From NCBI RefSeq assembly GCF_964355755.1, contig NC_092673.1, positions 36,031,648-36,095,647 of the forward strand: DNA of 64,000 nucleotides, written 5' to 3'. The notes beneath the pieces were generated by a model. That model did not search any database, was not told the DNA's origin, and saw only the letters and a list, made by a program, of their open reading frames with translations. Positions 10,701 to 19,100 of the stretch are shown here, one piece after another (positions within the stretch are counted from its first letter, which is position 1; each line of letters opens with the position of its first letter). The stretch is from Antedon mediterranea (lineage: Eukaryota; Echinodermata; Crinoidea; Comatulida; Antedonidae). Made by a program: the position numbers and the translations under genes.

Positions 10701-13700
10701 TCAGCTCATTCCCATGGTTTAATTTGTTGGCAGTCTGGACCACAGTTACCAGTTCATCCGAAAAATCTTTGAGACCAGCCCAGTCTCCTTGATGTATTGT
10801 AGGGCGTACCTGGAGCTGGTCCAATAACCCTTGAACGATTCTACTGGGATCACCAAAGGCCTTCTCCAACTGTTTCATGGTTTCCTTGTAAGTGTCATCT
10901 CCTAGCATGAGGTTACGGTCAGCCATTGCTAATGGTCGTCCGCCAAGGTGACTACGTAAATATGCAAACTTAGTTGCTTCGGGTAGCTGTAATTTCGCCT
11001 GACTCATCACACTATCCCATACTGATTTAAATGTCACATACTGCTTAACATCGTGTTCATCACAGAATTTTGGTATATTCAGTTTTGGTAAACCATCCCA
11101 AACTCTACTAATACCAAACACTGGGTTAATACTCTGGGTCGTTGGTTGGTATGTCGGTTGGTATGCCGGTACTCCAGGAGATGGATTGAATGATGATGCA
11201 GTAGAATTTAGTACCGGTATGTCAGTACAAAGTCCAGTATTCCGTACGTTACTTGTCGTAACGGCATGCATCTGATGTTGTGTAATATTTTGCACATCAT
11301 TCATAGGCACTGGCATATGCGGTATTGTACTTTGTGCATTACTAGTGAAACTGGACATCCAGGGTCTTGTACTCATTACATCAGTAACCATGGTAAACGT
11401 AGGTTTAGTGTTCGCCACCCCGTGTGGTGAGATGGTTTGTATGGGTGTGTACTGATTCATCATACTGTTTACCGCATAAGTTTGTTGAGTACACACTTTC
11501 GGTCTGGCTGCATTCTGTATTTCTGTCCGATTAATAATACTAGCACTGCTAGTAGTAGCAACAACGCTTTCACTGACCGGTACCGTAACAGTCCTTGTAA
11601 CGGGTTCTGGACTGCTTTCTGTAAGGTTGATGTCAGTTATTGTTGTGTCTGCCAGAAATTTCTTCACATGATCTTCGGACGTTTCGTTGGGAGATGTGGT
11701 TAACAATTCATTTAGGTCTTCATTTAGAACGGCGGTGAGTGTGTCCGCCTGTGCTCGTAGGGCCTGTGCCTTGCTCCTCGCCTTTAGTATATGTAACTCG
11801 GCTTCTTTAGATGCAATTTCCACTGCAGCCATGGCTTCTGTCTCGGCAGCAGCGGCATCTGCTAACACCGAGGCTCTATGGTTCGATGACCTCGACGATA
11901 GCTTTGATGATCGGCGACTGGAGCACGTGGATCGGTTAGACATACTTGTTTAGGCTAGGCTATATCAGTAGTAAAATGTGTGATAACTTACTTCTCAAGT
12001 AATCCGGCTCGAGGGACCAAATGTTCTGTTTGGGAGGTTGCTGGGTTTGTTTACTTGAATCTTTACTTGCAAATAAGTACCACACACGAATTGATTATAA
12101 CAACATCATTCATTTATTAAACAATAACAAACTTTACTGTGACGATACAATCGCCATTTTCAACAACAACGAAAATCCAACAACAGAGGGCGCTATGACC
12201 CTTTTTGGAATATGGCACTGTCTTAACACTAACCATTACTTCCGCACAGTGGATGAATGTTTTTAAATTTGACAATCTCAAGAGATTGAGGTGTGAAAGT
12301 GCAGTAGTACCAAACGTTCTAATACTAATTGTAGATACCGCTACATTTTACCGCACAATTACTGGTATTAAACAATACTGTTGTTTACTAATTCTTTCTT
12401 GTTCACAAAGTAAGGGTATTTGTATTGAACCTGTCTTTCTAACCATAAACAATTTGTATTCAACAGGGAAGAATTTTTAAAAAAGATTGAAAGAAGAATT
12501 CGTGAATACAAGATTGAGGAGATTTCACCTCCTAGACCTGGAAAGAAGCTACTTGTACTAGATATTGACTATACATTATTTGGTTAGTAGATCAACTAAT
12601 AATATGTATAGAACTTTGCATAATCCAGGTGCTATGTGGACTAGTCCTTGCCATGTTATGTCCAAGCAGCCATAAAGGCTTGTTTGAACCAGTATACTAA
12701 TGAAATCTTAATGGCATAAATACTCATGTTTAAAATGAGTGTGTTTGAAAAGGTTCTTATGTATGAATGTATGCTGTTGATTGTAGTCAATGTTTTGATA
12801 CTACACTTATTGAGAAATCACCTTTATACAGAATTATCCTTCCTTATCTTTGTAATGTAATTTAATACTATTAATTACTTACAATTGGCAACCAATTTTT
12901 GTATGTTTTAGATCACCGTTCAGTTGCAGAAACTGCTGTAGAGTTAATGCGTCCTTACCTTCATGAATTTCTGACGTCTGCATATGAACACTATGATATT
13001 GTTATTTGGTGTAAGTTTACAAAGAAAATACTTGTTTTACTCTTTTTTATATAACCTGTATGTTTGTTAGGTTTGATTTTATGAGTATTAAGTATAGTAT
13101 AGTGTGATTAAGTGGATGAGCAGTTAAGACAGTGGGTCCAGTTTACACATATGCACTAAAAGAATCTAGTACATCTTTCGAGATGAGTAAGGGGTTACCC
13201 CGGTGTACTAGTACATCAAAGCCACTAATCATAACTGAGCCCTCTGGGAGACCAGTCTTTGACTGAAGAGGTCACCCAATATAAATAAATAATAATAAAT
13301 AAAAAAATATATAAATATTATAGTATAGTATTTTTTTTTATTGTTCCAGTTATTAGCTACACACTATAGGATGATGTTAAAGTCAAATTATAAAACAAAT
13401 TGTTATTATTTTTAGCTGCAACTGGCATGAAATGGATACAGGCTAAGATGCAAGAGTTGGGTGTATCCAAGAATACAAATTACAAGATTACTTTCTATGT
13501 TGATAGCGGCGCTATGATTACAGTACATACTCCTAAATATGGTGTAGTAGAAGTAAGATTTTTAAAGCTCTGTCTACACTATCAAACTTTATGTGACAAA
13601 AAAATATATGTGCACATCATCACTACTATATTTGGTCATATCAAACTTTTTTGTCACATAAAGTTTGATAGTGTATTATCTATCTTTGTACACTTCTACA

Positions 13701-14660
13701 GTTACTAGTATTATCTGCACCTCAGTAATACGGGTATCTTAGCAGATATACATAGTAGTTGTAGTTATAATTTTAATCATAGTGTTGTCTTTAAACAAAT
13801 TATTTATTAGCAATATTTACAGTTTGAAGTTAAAAATAATTTTCTTTTATAAATTGAAAGATAACTTTCATAAAACAAAATTTTATTGGCTTCAAAACAA
13901 AAATTTCAAATCATTTAAAATCTTATTCCTTTCGGTCAAATTTTCTTCTTTTACAACCCACATGGTAATGAATCATCACATAACAAATATTCTTAAACAT
14001 TTATGAAAACATGTTGTTGTATCATTGTTTTACTTTTAATCATTTTAGGTGAAACCATTAGGTGTCATTTGGGGGAAATATAAACAATACAACAGTAACA
14101 ATACAATTATGTTTGATGATATCAGACGCAATTTTCTAATGAATCCACAAAATGGTCTTAAGGTAAGATAATGCTGACATATTTTGTCAGTGTGTCTTTA
14201 ATACAATTTTATTTTATTGTAGAGTATAAAGATTCTGTTCCAATAATTAGGCGGAGAGCCAATCAGACACCCCCCCCCCCCACCCTCCCTAACATTTAAC
14301 AGCCATGTTTTTTTAAAATAAAATATTGACTGTTTCTATTTTTCTGCAACCCGGCGGATCATTTTTATAATTTATAAAAGATTTAGCCCCCCCCCCCCCC
14401 CCCCACTCTATAATGCTGGATCCGCCCCTGTTTGTTGGAAGTAACAGTATTATTCAGTAGTACTAAATGGTTTTCTTCCAATTTCGTTTCAGATACGACC
14501 ATTCCGACAGGCTCACCTGAATCGAGATTCTGACAGAGAATTGATTAGGTTGTCACGCTATCTTAGAGACATTGCAGCGTTAGATGATTTGAGTTCCTTG
14601 AATCACAGGAATTGGGAGAAATACAGCTTGAAAAGGCATCATGAGGATGGGCCTGAATGA
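4743..14660 (+). CDS. UBLCP1: UBLCP1, ubiquitin-like domain CTD phosphatase (7 exons)
   Basis: Coding exons are 4743-4905, 5498-5675, 12467-12582, 12912-13010, 13416-13552, 14049-14162 and 14493-14660. All have GT/AG borders and matching phases and give 324 residues. The N-terminal ubiquitin-like domain (about 1-80) contains [13 protein letters not shown] and [17 protein letters not shown]. The FCP1/NLI phosphatase domain follows with the DxDxT motif DIDYT (146-150), then [55 protein letters not shown] and a short tail. Human UBLCP1 is about 318 residues and has the same domain order. The known role is dephosphorylation of the nuclear 26S proteasome (Rpt1), which restrains its activity. The start is the first ATG in a TATA-less context. 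Intron 2 (5676-12466) is enlarged by an antisense BEL/Pao element. The motifs are intact, so function is likely kept. Confidence 0.95.
4906..5497 (+). other. UBLCP1 intron 1, no feature seen
   Basis: AT-rich intron with a GTAGGC donor and a TTGTTACAG acceptor. I see no coding or RNA gene in it. Confidence 0.8.
5804..6010 (-). repeat. 3' LTR of the BEL/Pao element
   Basis: 207 bp, TGTT...AACA, bordered on the left by CTAAC. In element orientation this is the downstream LTR. It differs from its partner at 5953 only. Confidence 0.95.
6011..6028 (-). promoter_or_regulatory. Polypurine tract of the BEL/Pao element
   Basis: Directly beside the 3' LTR the element sense strand reads AATTCGGGGGCGGC, a G-rich tract suitable for priming plus-strand DNA synthesis. 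Confidence 0.6.
6168..9989 (-). CDS. pol: BEL/Pao pol polyprotein (protease, RT, RNase H, integrase)
   Basis: A 1273-residue frame. The N-terminal part completes the DUF1758 protease region (ILIGADN, about 88-94). The reverse transcriptase carries [12 protein letters not shown] and a YVDN motif where YVDD is most often found. RNase H is marked by [27 protein letters not shown] and [12 protein letters not shown]. The integrase has an N-terminal His/Cys zinc domain (HFSHQAG ... CSDCKRW) and a catalytic core with [14 protein letters not shown] and WEREV. A C-terminal basic domain ends the protein. The frame is +1 relative to gag, and its ATG directly follows a TAA in that frame. Expression therefore needs frameshifting or reinitiation within 41 bases, or the overlap reflects a small indel in this copy. 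Confidence 0.93.
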   Translation of the reverse strand: MNWALMVRKSIKVKTVTGDTDWKGKCVDFTLSPREEPDQTFNIKCAFAATKVQLGDYTVSAERLQSKWPHLRGLPLFTAEKVQPTILIGADNIECTLSLETRRGPKTGSPVAVKTLFGWTVQGKQGLQTQGKLLGHPQMMYTSTQPEHKLHQLMERFMAVDVLHHVNPKESVRSKNDKFAIQTLENGTKQVEVQGVQRLQTPLLWKPGYRPPSSTPRCVQSLALSTQRKISRKPELVDFCRSYINKLKTNGSIRVIGPVDTLSPEQQLGWYIPCHVVHSSGKYRLVFNCSFEYDGQNLNDELLAGPTPSPALLDVLLRFRQGRVGVSGDITAMFHQVRLAPEDRRMLRFLWWDDEMDTWLVMEWLVLPFGAACSPCCATFALQKVANDRKDRYPIVKDTIENETYVDNQLASRNTISEAKELVDKTRECLNEAGFQMVKYASSHRDVVEHLTTDVQSGHQLQSLSLSQINGEPEPALGLYWDCHSDELYHPAKSPDNRKLTKRNALRVLASQFEPLGDIAPFTSRAKTIVQELWSTKLDWDEEVKDPDIRQRWEEWCDELEKVPSIRIQRCYTPSNMSSTIVKRTLHVFCDASEKLYGAVAYLRSMDSDGSVHMSFVLAKCRVAPKRLTSIPRLELLGALLGAQLAQTITNALTLDVENINMWSDSTTVLTWIQSDSCRFKVFVGTRIAEIQTLTSDSVWRYVRTDENPADDITRGLSGTELGKGSRWTDGPSWLLEAEDTWQSHSASVLARTRISSLNSSVDTNEIKKSLFCGVTLATPVQNIDLEEFPTWPELVQALGEKLNAVDGQDSVVLTAEQVCDAEYQLLQRAQQESFKEEIATLKTQKEIPKSSRLLELSPELDETTNLIRVGGRLRKMDNKTSVEPHPIVPSSHPVTKLLIQDADNHFSHQAGTEQVFAYLRRRFWILRGRTSVKGILRKCSDCKRWRQKPLIPRMADLPESRLRVNKPPFYSTGMDCFGPIAVKVRRSQEKRWGLVFQCMTTRAVHLELLESLDVDHFLMAYRRFASRRGVPYELRSDCGTNFKGAEKEIETALKAMEPELTSRLAKFKVRFCFNPPSAPHFGGLWEREVRSIKCALKGVLRDRVVPDVVLRTVLTEVEGIMNSKPLGYASSEIADIDPVTPNMLLMGRRDPALPMVVYDESELKGRRNWRHSQVLADQFWRQFIRSYLPTLQRRQKWQKEVENLEVGDVVMIVDPQLSRSQWPVGVVSALYPSSDNRVRVVDVRVNKKAYRRPVAKLVKLMKCDDQVEESSP
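9949..11943 (-). CDS. gag: BEL/Pao gag polyprotein
   Basis: A 664-residue frame. The N-terminus is Ser/Arg- and Ala/Glu-rich, coiled-coil-like (about 1-90), and is followed by a Thr/Ser-rich linker. A DUF1759-type capsid region comes next (LPKLNIPKF to [15 protein letters not shown], about 280-370). Two zinc-binding knuckles follow ([16 protein letters not shown], a CX2CX6HX4C pattern, then a Cys/His cluster ending SSLH). The frame ends inside the start of the aspartic protease-like DUF1758 region, with [11 protein letters not shown] in place of the usual D-[ST]-G neighbourhood. The protein packages the element RNA into particles. The stop at 9949 overlaps pol by 41 bp in a different frame. 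Confidence 0.92.
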   Translation of the reverse strand: MSNRSTCSSRRSSKLSSRSSNHRASVLADAAAAETEAMAAVEIASKEAELHILKARSKAQALRAQADTLTAVLNEDLNELLTTSPNETSEDHVKKFLADTTITDINLTESSPEPVTRTVTVPVSESVVATTSSASIINRTEIQNAARPKVCTQQTYAVNSMMNQYTPIQTISPHGVANTKPTFTMVTDVMSTRPWMSSFTSNAQSTIPHMPVPMNDVQNITQHQMHAVTTSNVRNTGLCTDIPVLNSTASSFNPSPGVPAYQPTYQPTTQSINPVFGISRVWDGLPKLNIPKFCDEHDVKQYVTFKSVWDSVMSQAKLQLPEATKFAYLRSHLGGRPLAMADRNLMLGDDTYKETMKQLEKAFGDPSRIVQGLLDQLQVRPTIHQGDWAGLKDFSDELVTVVQTANKLNHGNELNHHRYAADLTKKPPDRLHDEFLFKMWKQEKGMIYTVQNLSTWLEEKTGPAGLILLEKMSHGTGDQKPYATAKQQKKREQPPATKAYITQSSSKAKKRVTCLYCDVDESGHYLETCGNFSKISYADKIKWLETTNRCKKCAKKHDGVCPFPKRCKECKKDHRSSLHKVIAPAPGPAPVEPVPNPTQLCTGMGLTAKLDYHDVLIKVVPLTIYGAKGLVNTYGVLDECAERTMVSERLINELGINGEEVNQS
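12001..12019 (-). promoter_or_regulatory. Primer-binding site of the BEL/Pao element
   Basis: Two bases inside the 5' LTR, the plus strand reads AATCCGGCTCGAGGGACCA. This looks like the 3' end of a tRNA including CCA. It resembles animal tRNA-Tyr 3' ends with about one mismatch; that assignment is from memory. Confidence 0.7.
12022..12228 (-). repeat. 5' LTR of the BEL/Pao element
   Basis: 207 bp, the promoter-bearing LTR in element orientation, bordered on the right by the second CTAAC (12229-12233). Confidence 0.95.
12583..12911 (+). other. UBLCP1 intron 3, no feature seen
   Basis: Short AT-rich intron with nothing recognisable in it. Confidence 0.75.
13011..13415 (+). other. UBLCP1 intron 4, repeat remnant
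   Basis: AT-rich intron. The stretch 13105-13290 has LINE- or MITE-like higher GC but no recognisable frame. Confidence 0.5.
13564..13675. mobile_element. Short MITE with inverted ends (family 2, copy A)
   Basis: The left arm begins AAGCTCTGTCTACACTATC. The right arm carries the complement of the inner part (GTCACATAAAGTTTGATAG). It starts 11 bases after the UBLCP1 exon 5 donor. The same arms recur at 20444-20607. Confidence 0.75.
14250..14430. mobile_element. hAT-like non-autonomous element remnant (copy A)
   Basis: The right end reads, in complement, CAGGGGCGGATCCAGC, a terminus common to hAT-type elements. The interior has two long C tracts (14268-14281, 14387-14405). A related copy is at 23139-23297. 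Confidence 0.55.
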
Positions 14661-14754
14661 GGTAGGTAGCCTGTCATTTTAGGAACACAGGATATTGCTA
14701 TTCATTTAATCTATTTCCATTTGTTAAACTTCTTTTAAACACAGGTAATGAATT

Positions 14755-14764
14755 AATAAATAAA
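14755..14764 (+). terminator. UBLCP1 polyadenylation signals
   Basis: Two overlapping AATAAA hexamers lie about 95-105 bases after the UBLCP1 stop. A GGTAGGT donor-like site just after the stop and a CACAG near 14743 hint at a possible spliced 3' UTR. Confidence 0.6.
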
Positions 14765-15549
14765 ACAAGAGCCAAAACAAAGTTTTAGTTGGAATAATGA
14801 TTTTATTTTTTCATTTTGAATTTACATTAAAATGTTTCTGACAATGAGCACTGTATTCCACTAGCACCATCTACCAATATTAGTCTATTTATTTCATGGA
14901 TACTATATCTGATAATAATATTAATAAACAATAATATTAGATCATTTAAGTGTGACCTTTTTAAATAAATCAACTTTTTTTATTTTGAACATTTTCAATA
15001 AATCATTTTAACTTACAACCATGCATAAATGTAGAGGTTTTACATAAATTATATTATTTTCTGGGTTATAAGTATTATTTAATTACGGTATTTACATTAT
15101 TTACAAATATTACATAATTTAGTGTAAATAACAATAGAATATATACATTCAAGATTATTTTTGTTCTTATTCAAGGTATATATTTACATTATTTAAACAT
15201 TTTAAATTAGAATTATATTACAATATTATCAAGAAAAATAAAATAGTGATCCATTATCATGGCATTATTCAGTTTATAGAATTCAATCATTTATGTTCTA
15301 GGATAGATAATGTCAGGTTGATCTTATTAATACTTAATACATTATTCAGTTTATAGAATTCAATCATTTATGTTAGGATAGATAATGTCAGGTTGATCTT
15401 ATTAATACTTAATATAACTTTAATAGTATACATTTTACTTTATATTAATTATTAATCTTATTATCTGGTCTGGCCAGAACTAGACTATTATCAGTGCCCT
15501 GCACATCATAACGTAATTTGTGTCAAACTACCTTATTACTATGAGACCC
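14765..15549. other. Intergenic stretch between convergent genes
   Basis: Very AT-rich. It includes one direct duplication of about 75 bp (15265-15341 and 15342-15412). It probably holds the 3' UTR of the minus-strand gene. No coding sequence is seen. Confidence 0.6.
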
Positions 15550-16155
15550 ATTTGGGAGTTTCTCAATTCAGATTATGACCTATGACCTAGGTAAATGTAA
15601 AAACGTGTGCATTTGGGAGTTCTCAATTGAGACTATGACCTATGACCTAGGTAATGTAAAAACATGTGCATTTGGGAGTTTCTCAATTCAGACTATGACC
15701 TATGACCTAGGTAATGTAAAAATGTGTGCATTTGGGAGTTTCTCAATTCAGACTATGACCTATGACCTAGGTAGTGTAAAACGTGTTCATTTGAGAGTTC
15801 TCAATTGAGACTATGACCTATGACCTAAGTAATGTAAAACGTGTGCATTTGAGAGTTTCTCAATTGAGACTATGACCTATGACCTAGGTAATGTAAAATG
15901 TGTGCATTTGGGAGTTTCTCAATTCAGACTATGACCTATGACCTAGGTAATGTAAAATGTGTGCATTTGAGAGTTTCTCAATTCAGACTATGACCTAGGT
16001 AGTGTAAAACGTGTGCATTTGGGAGTTTCTCAATTCAGACTACAACCTATGACCTAGGTAATGTAAAACGTGTGCATTTGAGAGTTTCTCAATTCAGACT
16101 ATGACCTATGACCTAGGTAATGTAAAAACGTGTGCATTTGGGAGTTTCTCAATTC
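15550..16155. repeat. 60-bp satellite with DR1 nuclear-receptor motifs, about 10 copies
   Basis: Units of 57-60 bp, roughly ten copies. On the minus strand each unit reads AGGTCATAGGTCA, a perfect direct repeat of AGGTCA with one-base spacing (first at 15576-15588). Eight units keep both half-sites, one has lost a half-site (near 15990) and one has a mutated half-site (near 16045). The array overlaps the last 16 codons and 3' UTR of the PH-PDZ gene. Confidence 0.93.
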
Positions 16156-19100
16156 TTGTCTTAAGCTCTTTCACAAAGTCTGATGGTTGCAAAGTAAGAG
16201 TGAGTTCTAAGTTTGTGATTTCTGCGAGCTTCTTGTTGATTTGGTCTTTGCCTATTCCAGTCAAACGAAACCAATTAAAATTAATTTCGGTTATGCACCA
16301 ATTACAAAGTCTGCTGTTTGAGACACAGTTCGTGTTGGGCGTTACACCACATTCAAATGCTGGACCGCTTGGAGATACACTTTTAACCTGAAATTAAAGT
16401 ACTGTAACATTAACATTTGATACCATATGAATTGTATACATTATTTACTTTCATTTTTAAAGACAAAGCAGATAATCTGTTGTTGTTACAGAATTCTGTA
16501 ACAATCTTAAACACATTAGTGTACATACCTCATTTTGTAGGCATTTTATTCCCCATTCTCTGCTTTGACTTGACCTTTTTACTGTTACAATTTTAGCATG
16601 GGGTAGACGTTTGATATAAAGTGTCACCTAAAGAAAGAAAACATTTTGATTAGGACTAAGAATAAATTTATTTTTTCAGTAAAAATATGATGCAGATTAG
16701 TAATAATGCTGTATACTATGATAATTTCTTTTCCTTTCAGTGAAGTTTGTTTTAATGTAGCTGTATGTTACCGGTCCATCATCTCTCGTACAAATATGTT
16801 TCGTAAAAGCTTTTATCCAGCTGCCATTCAGGCACTGAATGCTTTTCAGTATACCATACGAGAGTGATGTGACACTTTGTAATTGTTTTTTAGTTTTTCA
16901 TTTTTCTGTTTATGTATATCGCACTCAGAGCAAACATAATTTCTATGTATATTTTATACAAATGACAATAAATGGAAGTAATTTTTCTCGGTTGAATGAA
17001 TGAATGAATGAATGAATAAATGTAAATATTTATTAAACCTTGATGATTCTTATTTACAGTGGAAAATATTTGTTTAGAATCTGTTGCAATACTTAAGAGA
17101 TTATTGCATGTTGATTTAATCCAAAACTTCCTACTAAATGCCGTGTGAGATGTCCTTGTGTTATGACAAATGACGAAATGACCAATTGCAACAATACCGG
17201 AATTTGATTGCTTGTAAAATATTAATAGTTTAAGTAGTAAAAATTAAGCCGAGGATAGGAAGAAGAAATATGGAAGGATAAATATTTTAGACATTATTTA
17301 TCTACTGTATGACTGAATAAAATTATTTGTGAATAGTTTTTAAATCGAAATCATTCTATTTCCAAAAGCAAAAACTACATTTAAAAAAATTAAATCAATG
17401 ATTATTATTAGTTAATAGAATATAAGAATGTCAATGTTAAATTATTATTTGTACATTTGACAAAAACCACAATGTCAAGGATTTCATACAGTACTTTACA
17501 CAAGGCTATATGACTTAATTTTGTTTTGAAAATATAATGATGTCATTATTATTGTTAATCCCAGAATATTTACCTCTTCTTTGGCTGAAGTTCTTATCAT
17601 ATCTTGTGCTGTTTTAGGATCTACTACTATTTGGTCGTTTATTCTCCATAAATGGTCACCAATGTGCAGTTTGTCTAAGGCACTTCTCTCTTTTGAGCTT
17701 CGTTTTCCAGCAATCCTAAATAAAAAGTATCTAAATATTTAAAAACTATAACTGAAAATGACTGTAGTTTAGTTTTTAAATTAGTTTTTCTGTAGTAGTT
17801 TCAGCAGTTTGTACAGTTTATCTCAAAGCACTCTGATCTTTACGAAATAGTGCTATATATACCGTGGCATTATTATTATTTATTGTGGAACATGAAACCA
17901 TAACAAATTGTGAAAATGTATTGTTTTAAAATTGAAGTTGTTACTACTTACCAGATATAATCGTTAAATTTAACAAGAGCTAGTTTATCAATAAGATCAC
18001 TTTTGCGAATTGGTATAGGAATACCATCTTCTTTTGTTTTTTCCCAGAGAATTGTACTGAAATAGACAATGTAATAATAGACAATGTAATAATAGACAAT
18101 GTAATAATAGACAATGTAATAATAGACAATGTAATAATAGACAATGTAATAATAGACAATGTAATAATAGACAATGTAATAATAGACAATGTAATAATAG
18201 ACAATGTAATAATAGACAATGTAATAATAGACAATGTAATAATAGACAATGTAATAATAGACAATGTAATAATAGACAATGTAATAATACACAATGTAAT
18301 AATACACAATGTAATAATAGACAATGTAATAATAGACAATGTAATAATAGACAATGTAATAATAGACAATGTAATAATAGACAATGTAATAATAGACAAT
18401 GTAATAATAGACAATGTAATAATAGACAATGTAATAATAGACAATGTAATAATAGACAATGTAATAATAGACAATGTAATAATAGACAATGTAATAATAG
18501 ACAATGTAATAATAGACAATGTAATAATAGACAATGTAATAACAATTAAACACTGTGATACTGTAAATACTTGTGCAGATAAATCTGTTAAATTAAAGTT
18601 AAAATAAAACCAATAAACATATTTAAAAACGTAGTTGTATTATTAACTTTGATTGATTAATTTAGGAATATGTAAATGATTTGTTTTTCTTATTTTTATA
18701 CTTACTCCATAGTTCTGCTAATTTTTTCAACATCCATTCCTTCAGGTCTGGGAGGGAGCGGTCTATCAGTCACATCTATCGTTGAGTTGTCTGCCCTCAT
18801 ACTTTGTGAATCTGTAAACGTCTGTGGTGACGTCCTATCAATTCCGATTCTTCGTGTTCGAGGCATCTTCCTCGGCTGTGTTGGCGACTGATGCTTTTGA
18901 CGACCAAAGACATGTGCAGGTTGCGGATTCGATATTTTCCTTCGTTCTAAAAATGGAGATGAGGGCGGTGTTGGTGTGGACATTTTACGTGGAAAATCCT
19001 GTTCGTATAATATTCGCCTGGGACGAAAGACTTCCGGTTTTGGTGATTCTGGAGGAGATTCAGGAAAGAAGTATCTGGTTGGAGAACGAGGGGATATTTT

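Larger units (their letters stand above)
5804..12228 (-). mobile_element. BEL/Pao LTR retrotransposon, near-intact, in UBLCP1 intron 2
   Basis: A 6425-bp element on the minus strand with two 207-bp LTRs (5804-6010 and 12022-12228). The LTRs begin TGTT, end AACA and differ at one position (A at 5953, G at 12171). It is flanked by the 5-bp target duplication CTAAC (5799-5803 and 12229-12233). Internally, in its own direction, it has a primer-binding site, gag (11943-9949), pol (9989-6168) and a G-rich polypurine tract beside the left LTR. No env-like frame is present. One LTR mismatch and intact frames mean a recent insertion. It is transcribed opposite to UBLCP1. Confidence 0.96.

Noticed and set aside
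14268-14405. Long C tracts as possible assembly errors
   Set aside because: Related C-rich sequence in the copy at 23139-23297 shows they belong to a repeat family, although exact tract lengths may be unreliable.
15575-15808. Plus-strand frame with repeated MTYDLGN
   Set aside because: Translation of the 60-bp satellite; the coding gene here is on the other strand.
17948-18553. Three overlapping minus-strand open frames of 180-200 codons
   Set aside because: They are the 15-bp minisatellite read in all frames. Only the last 105 bases (17952-18056) are a real exon.
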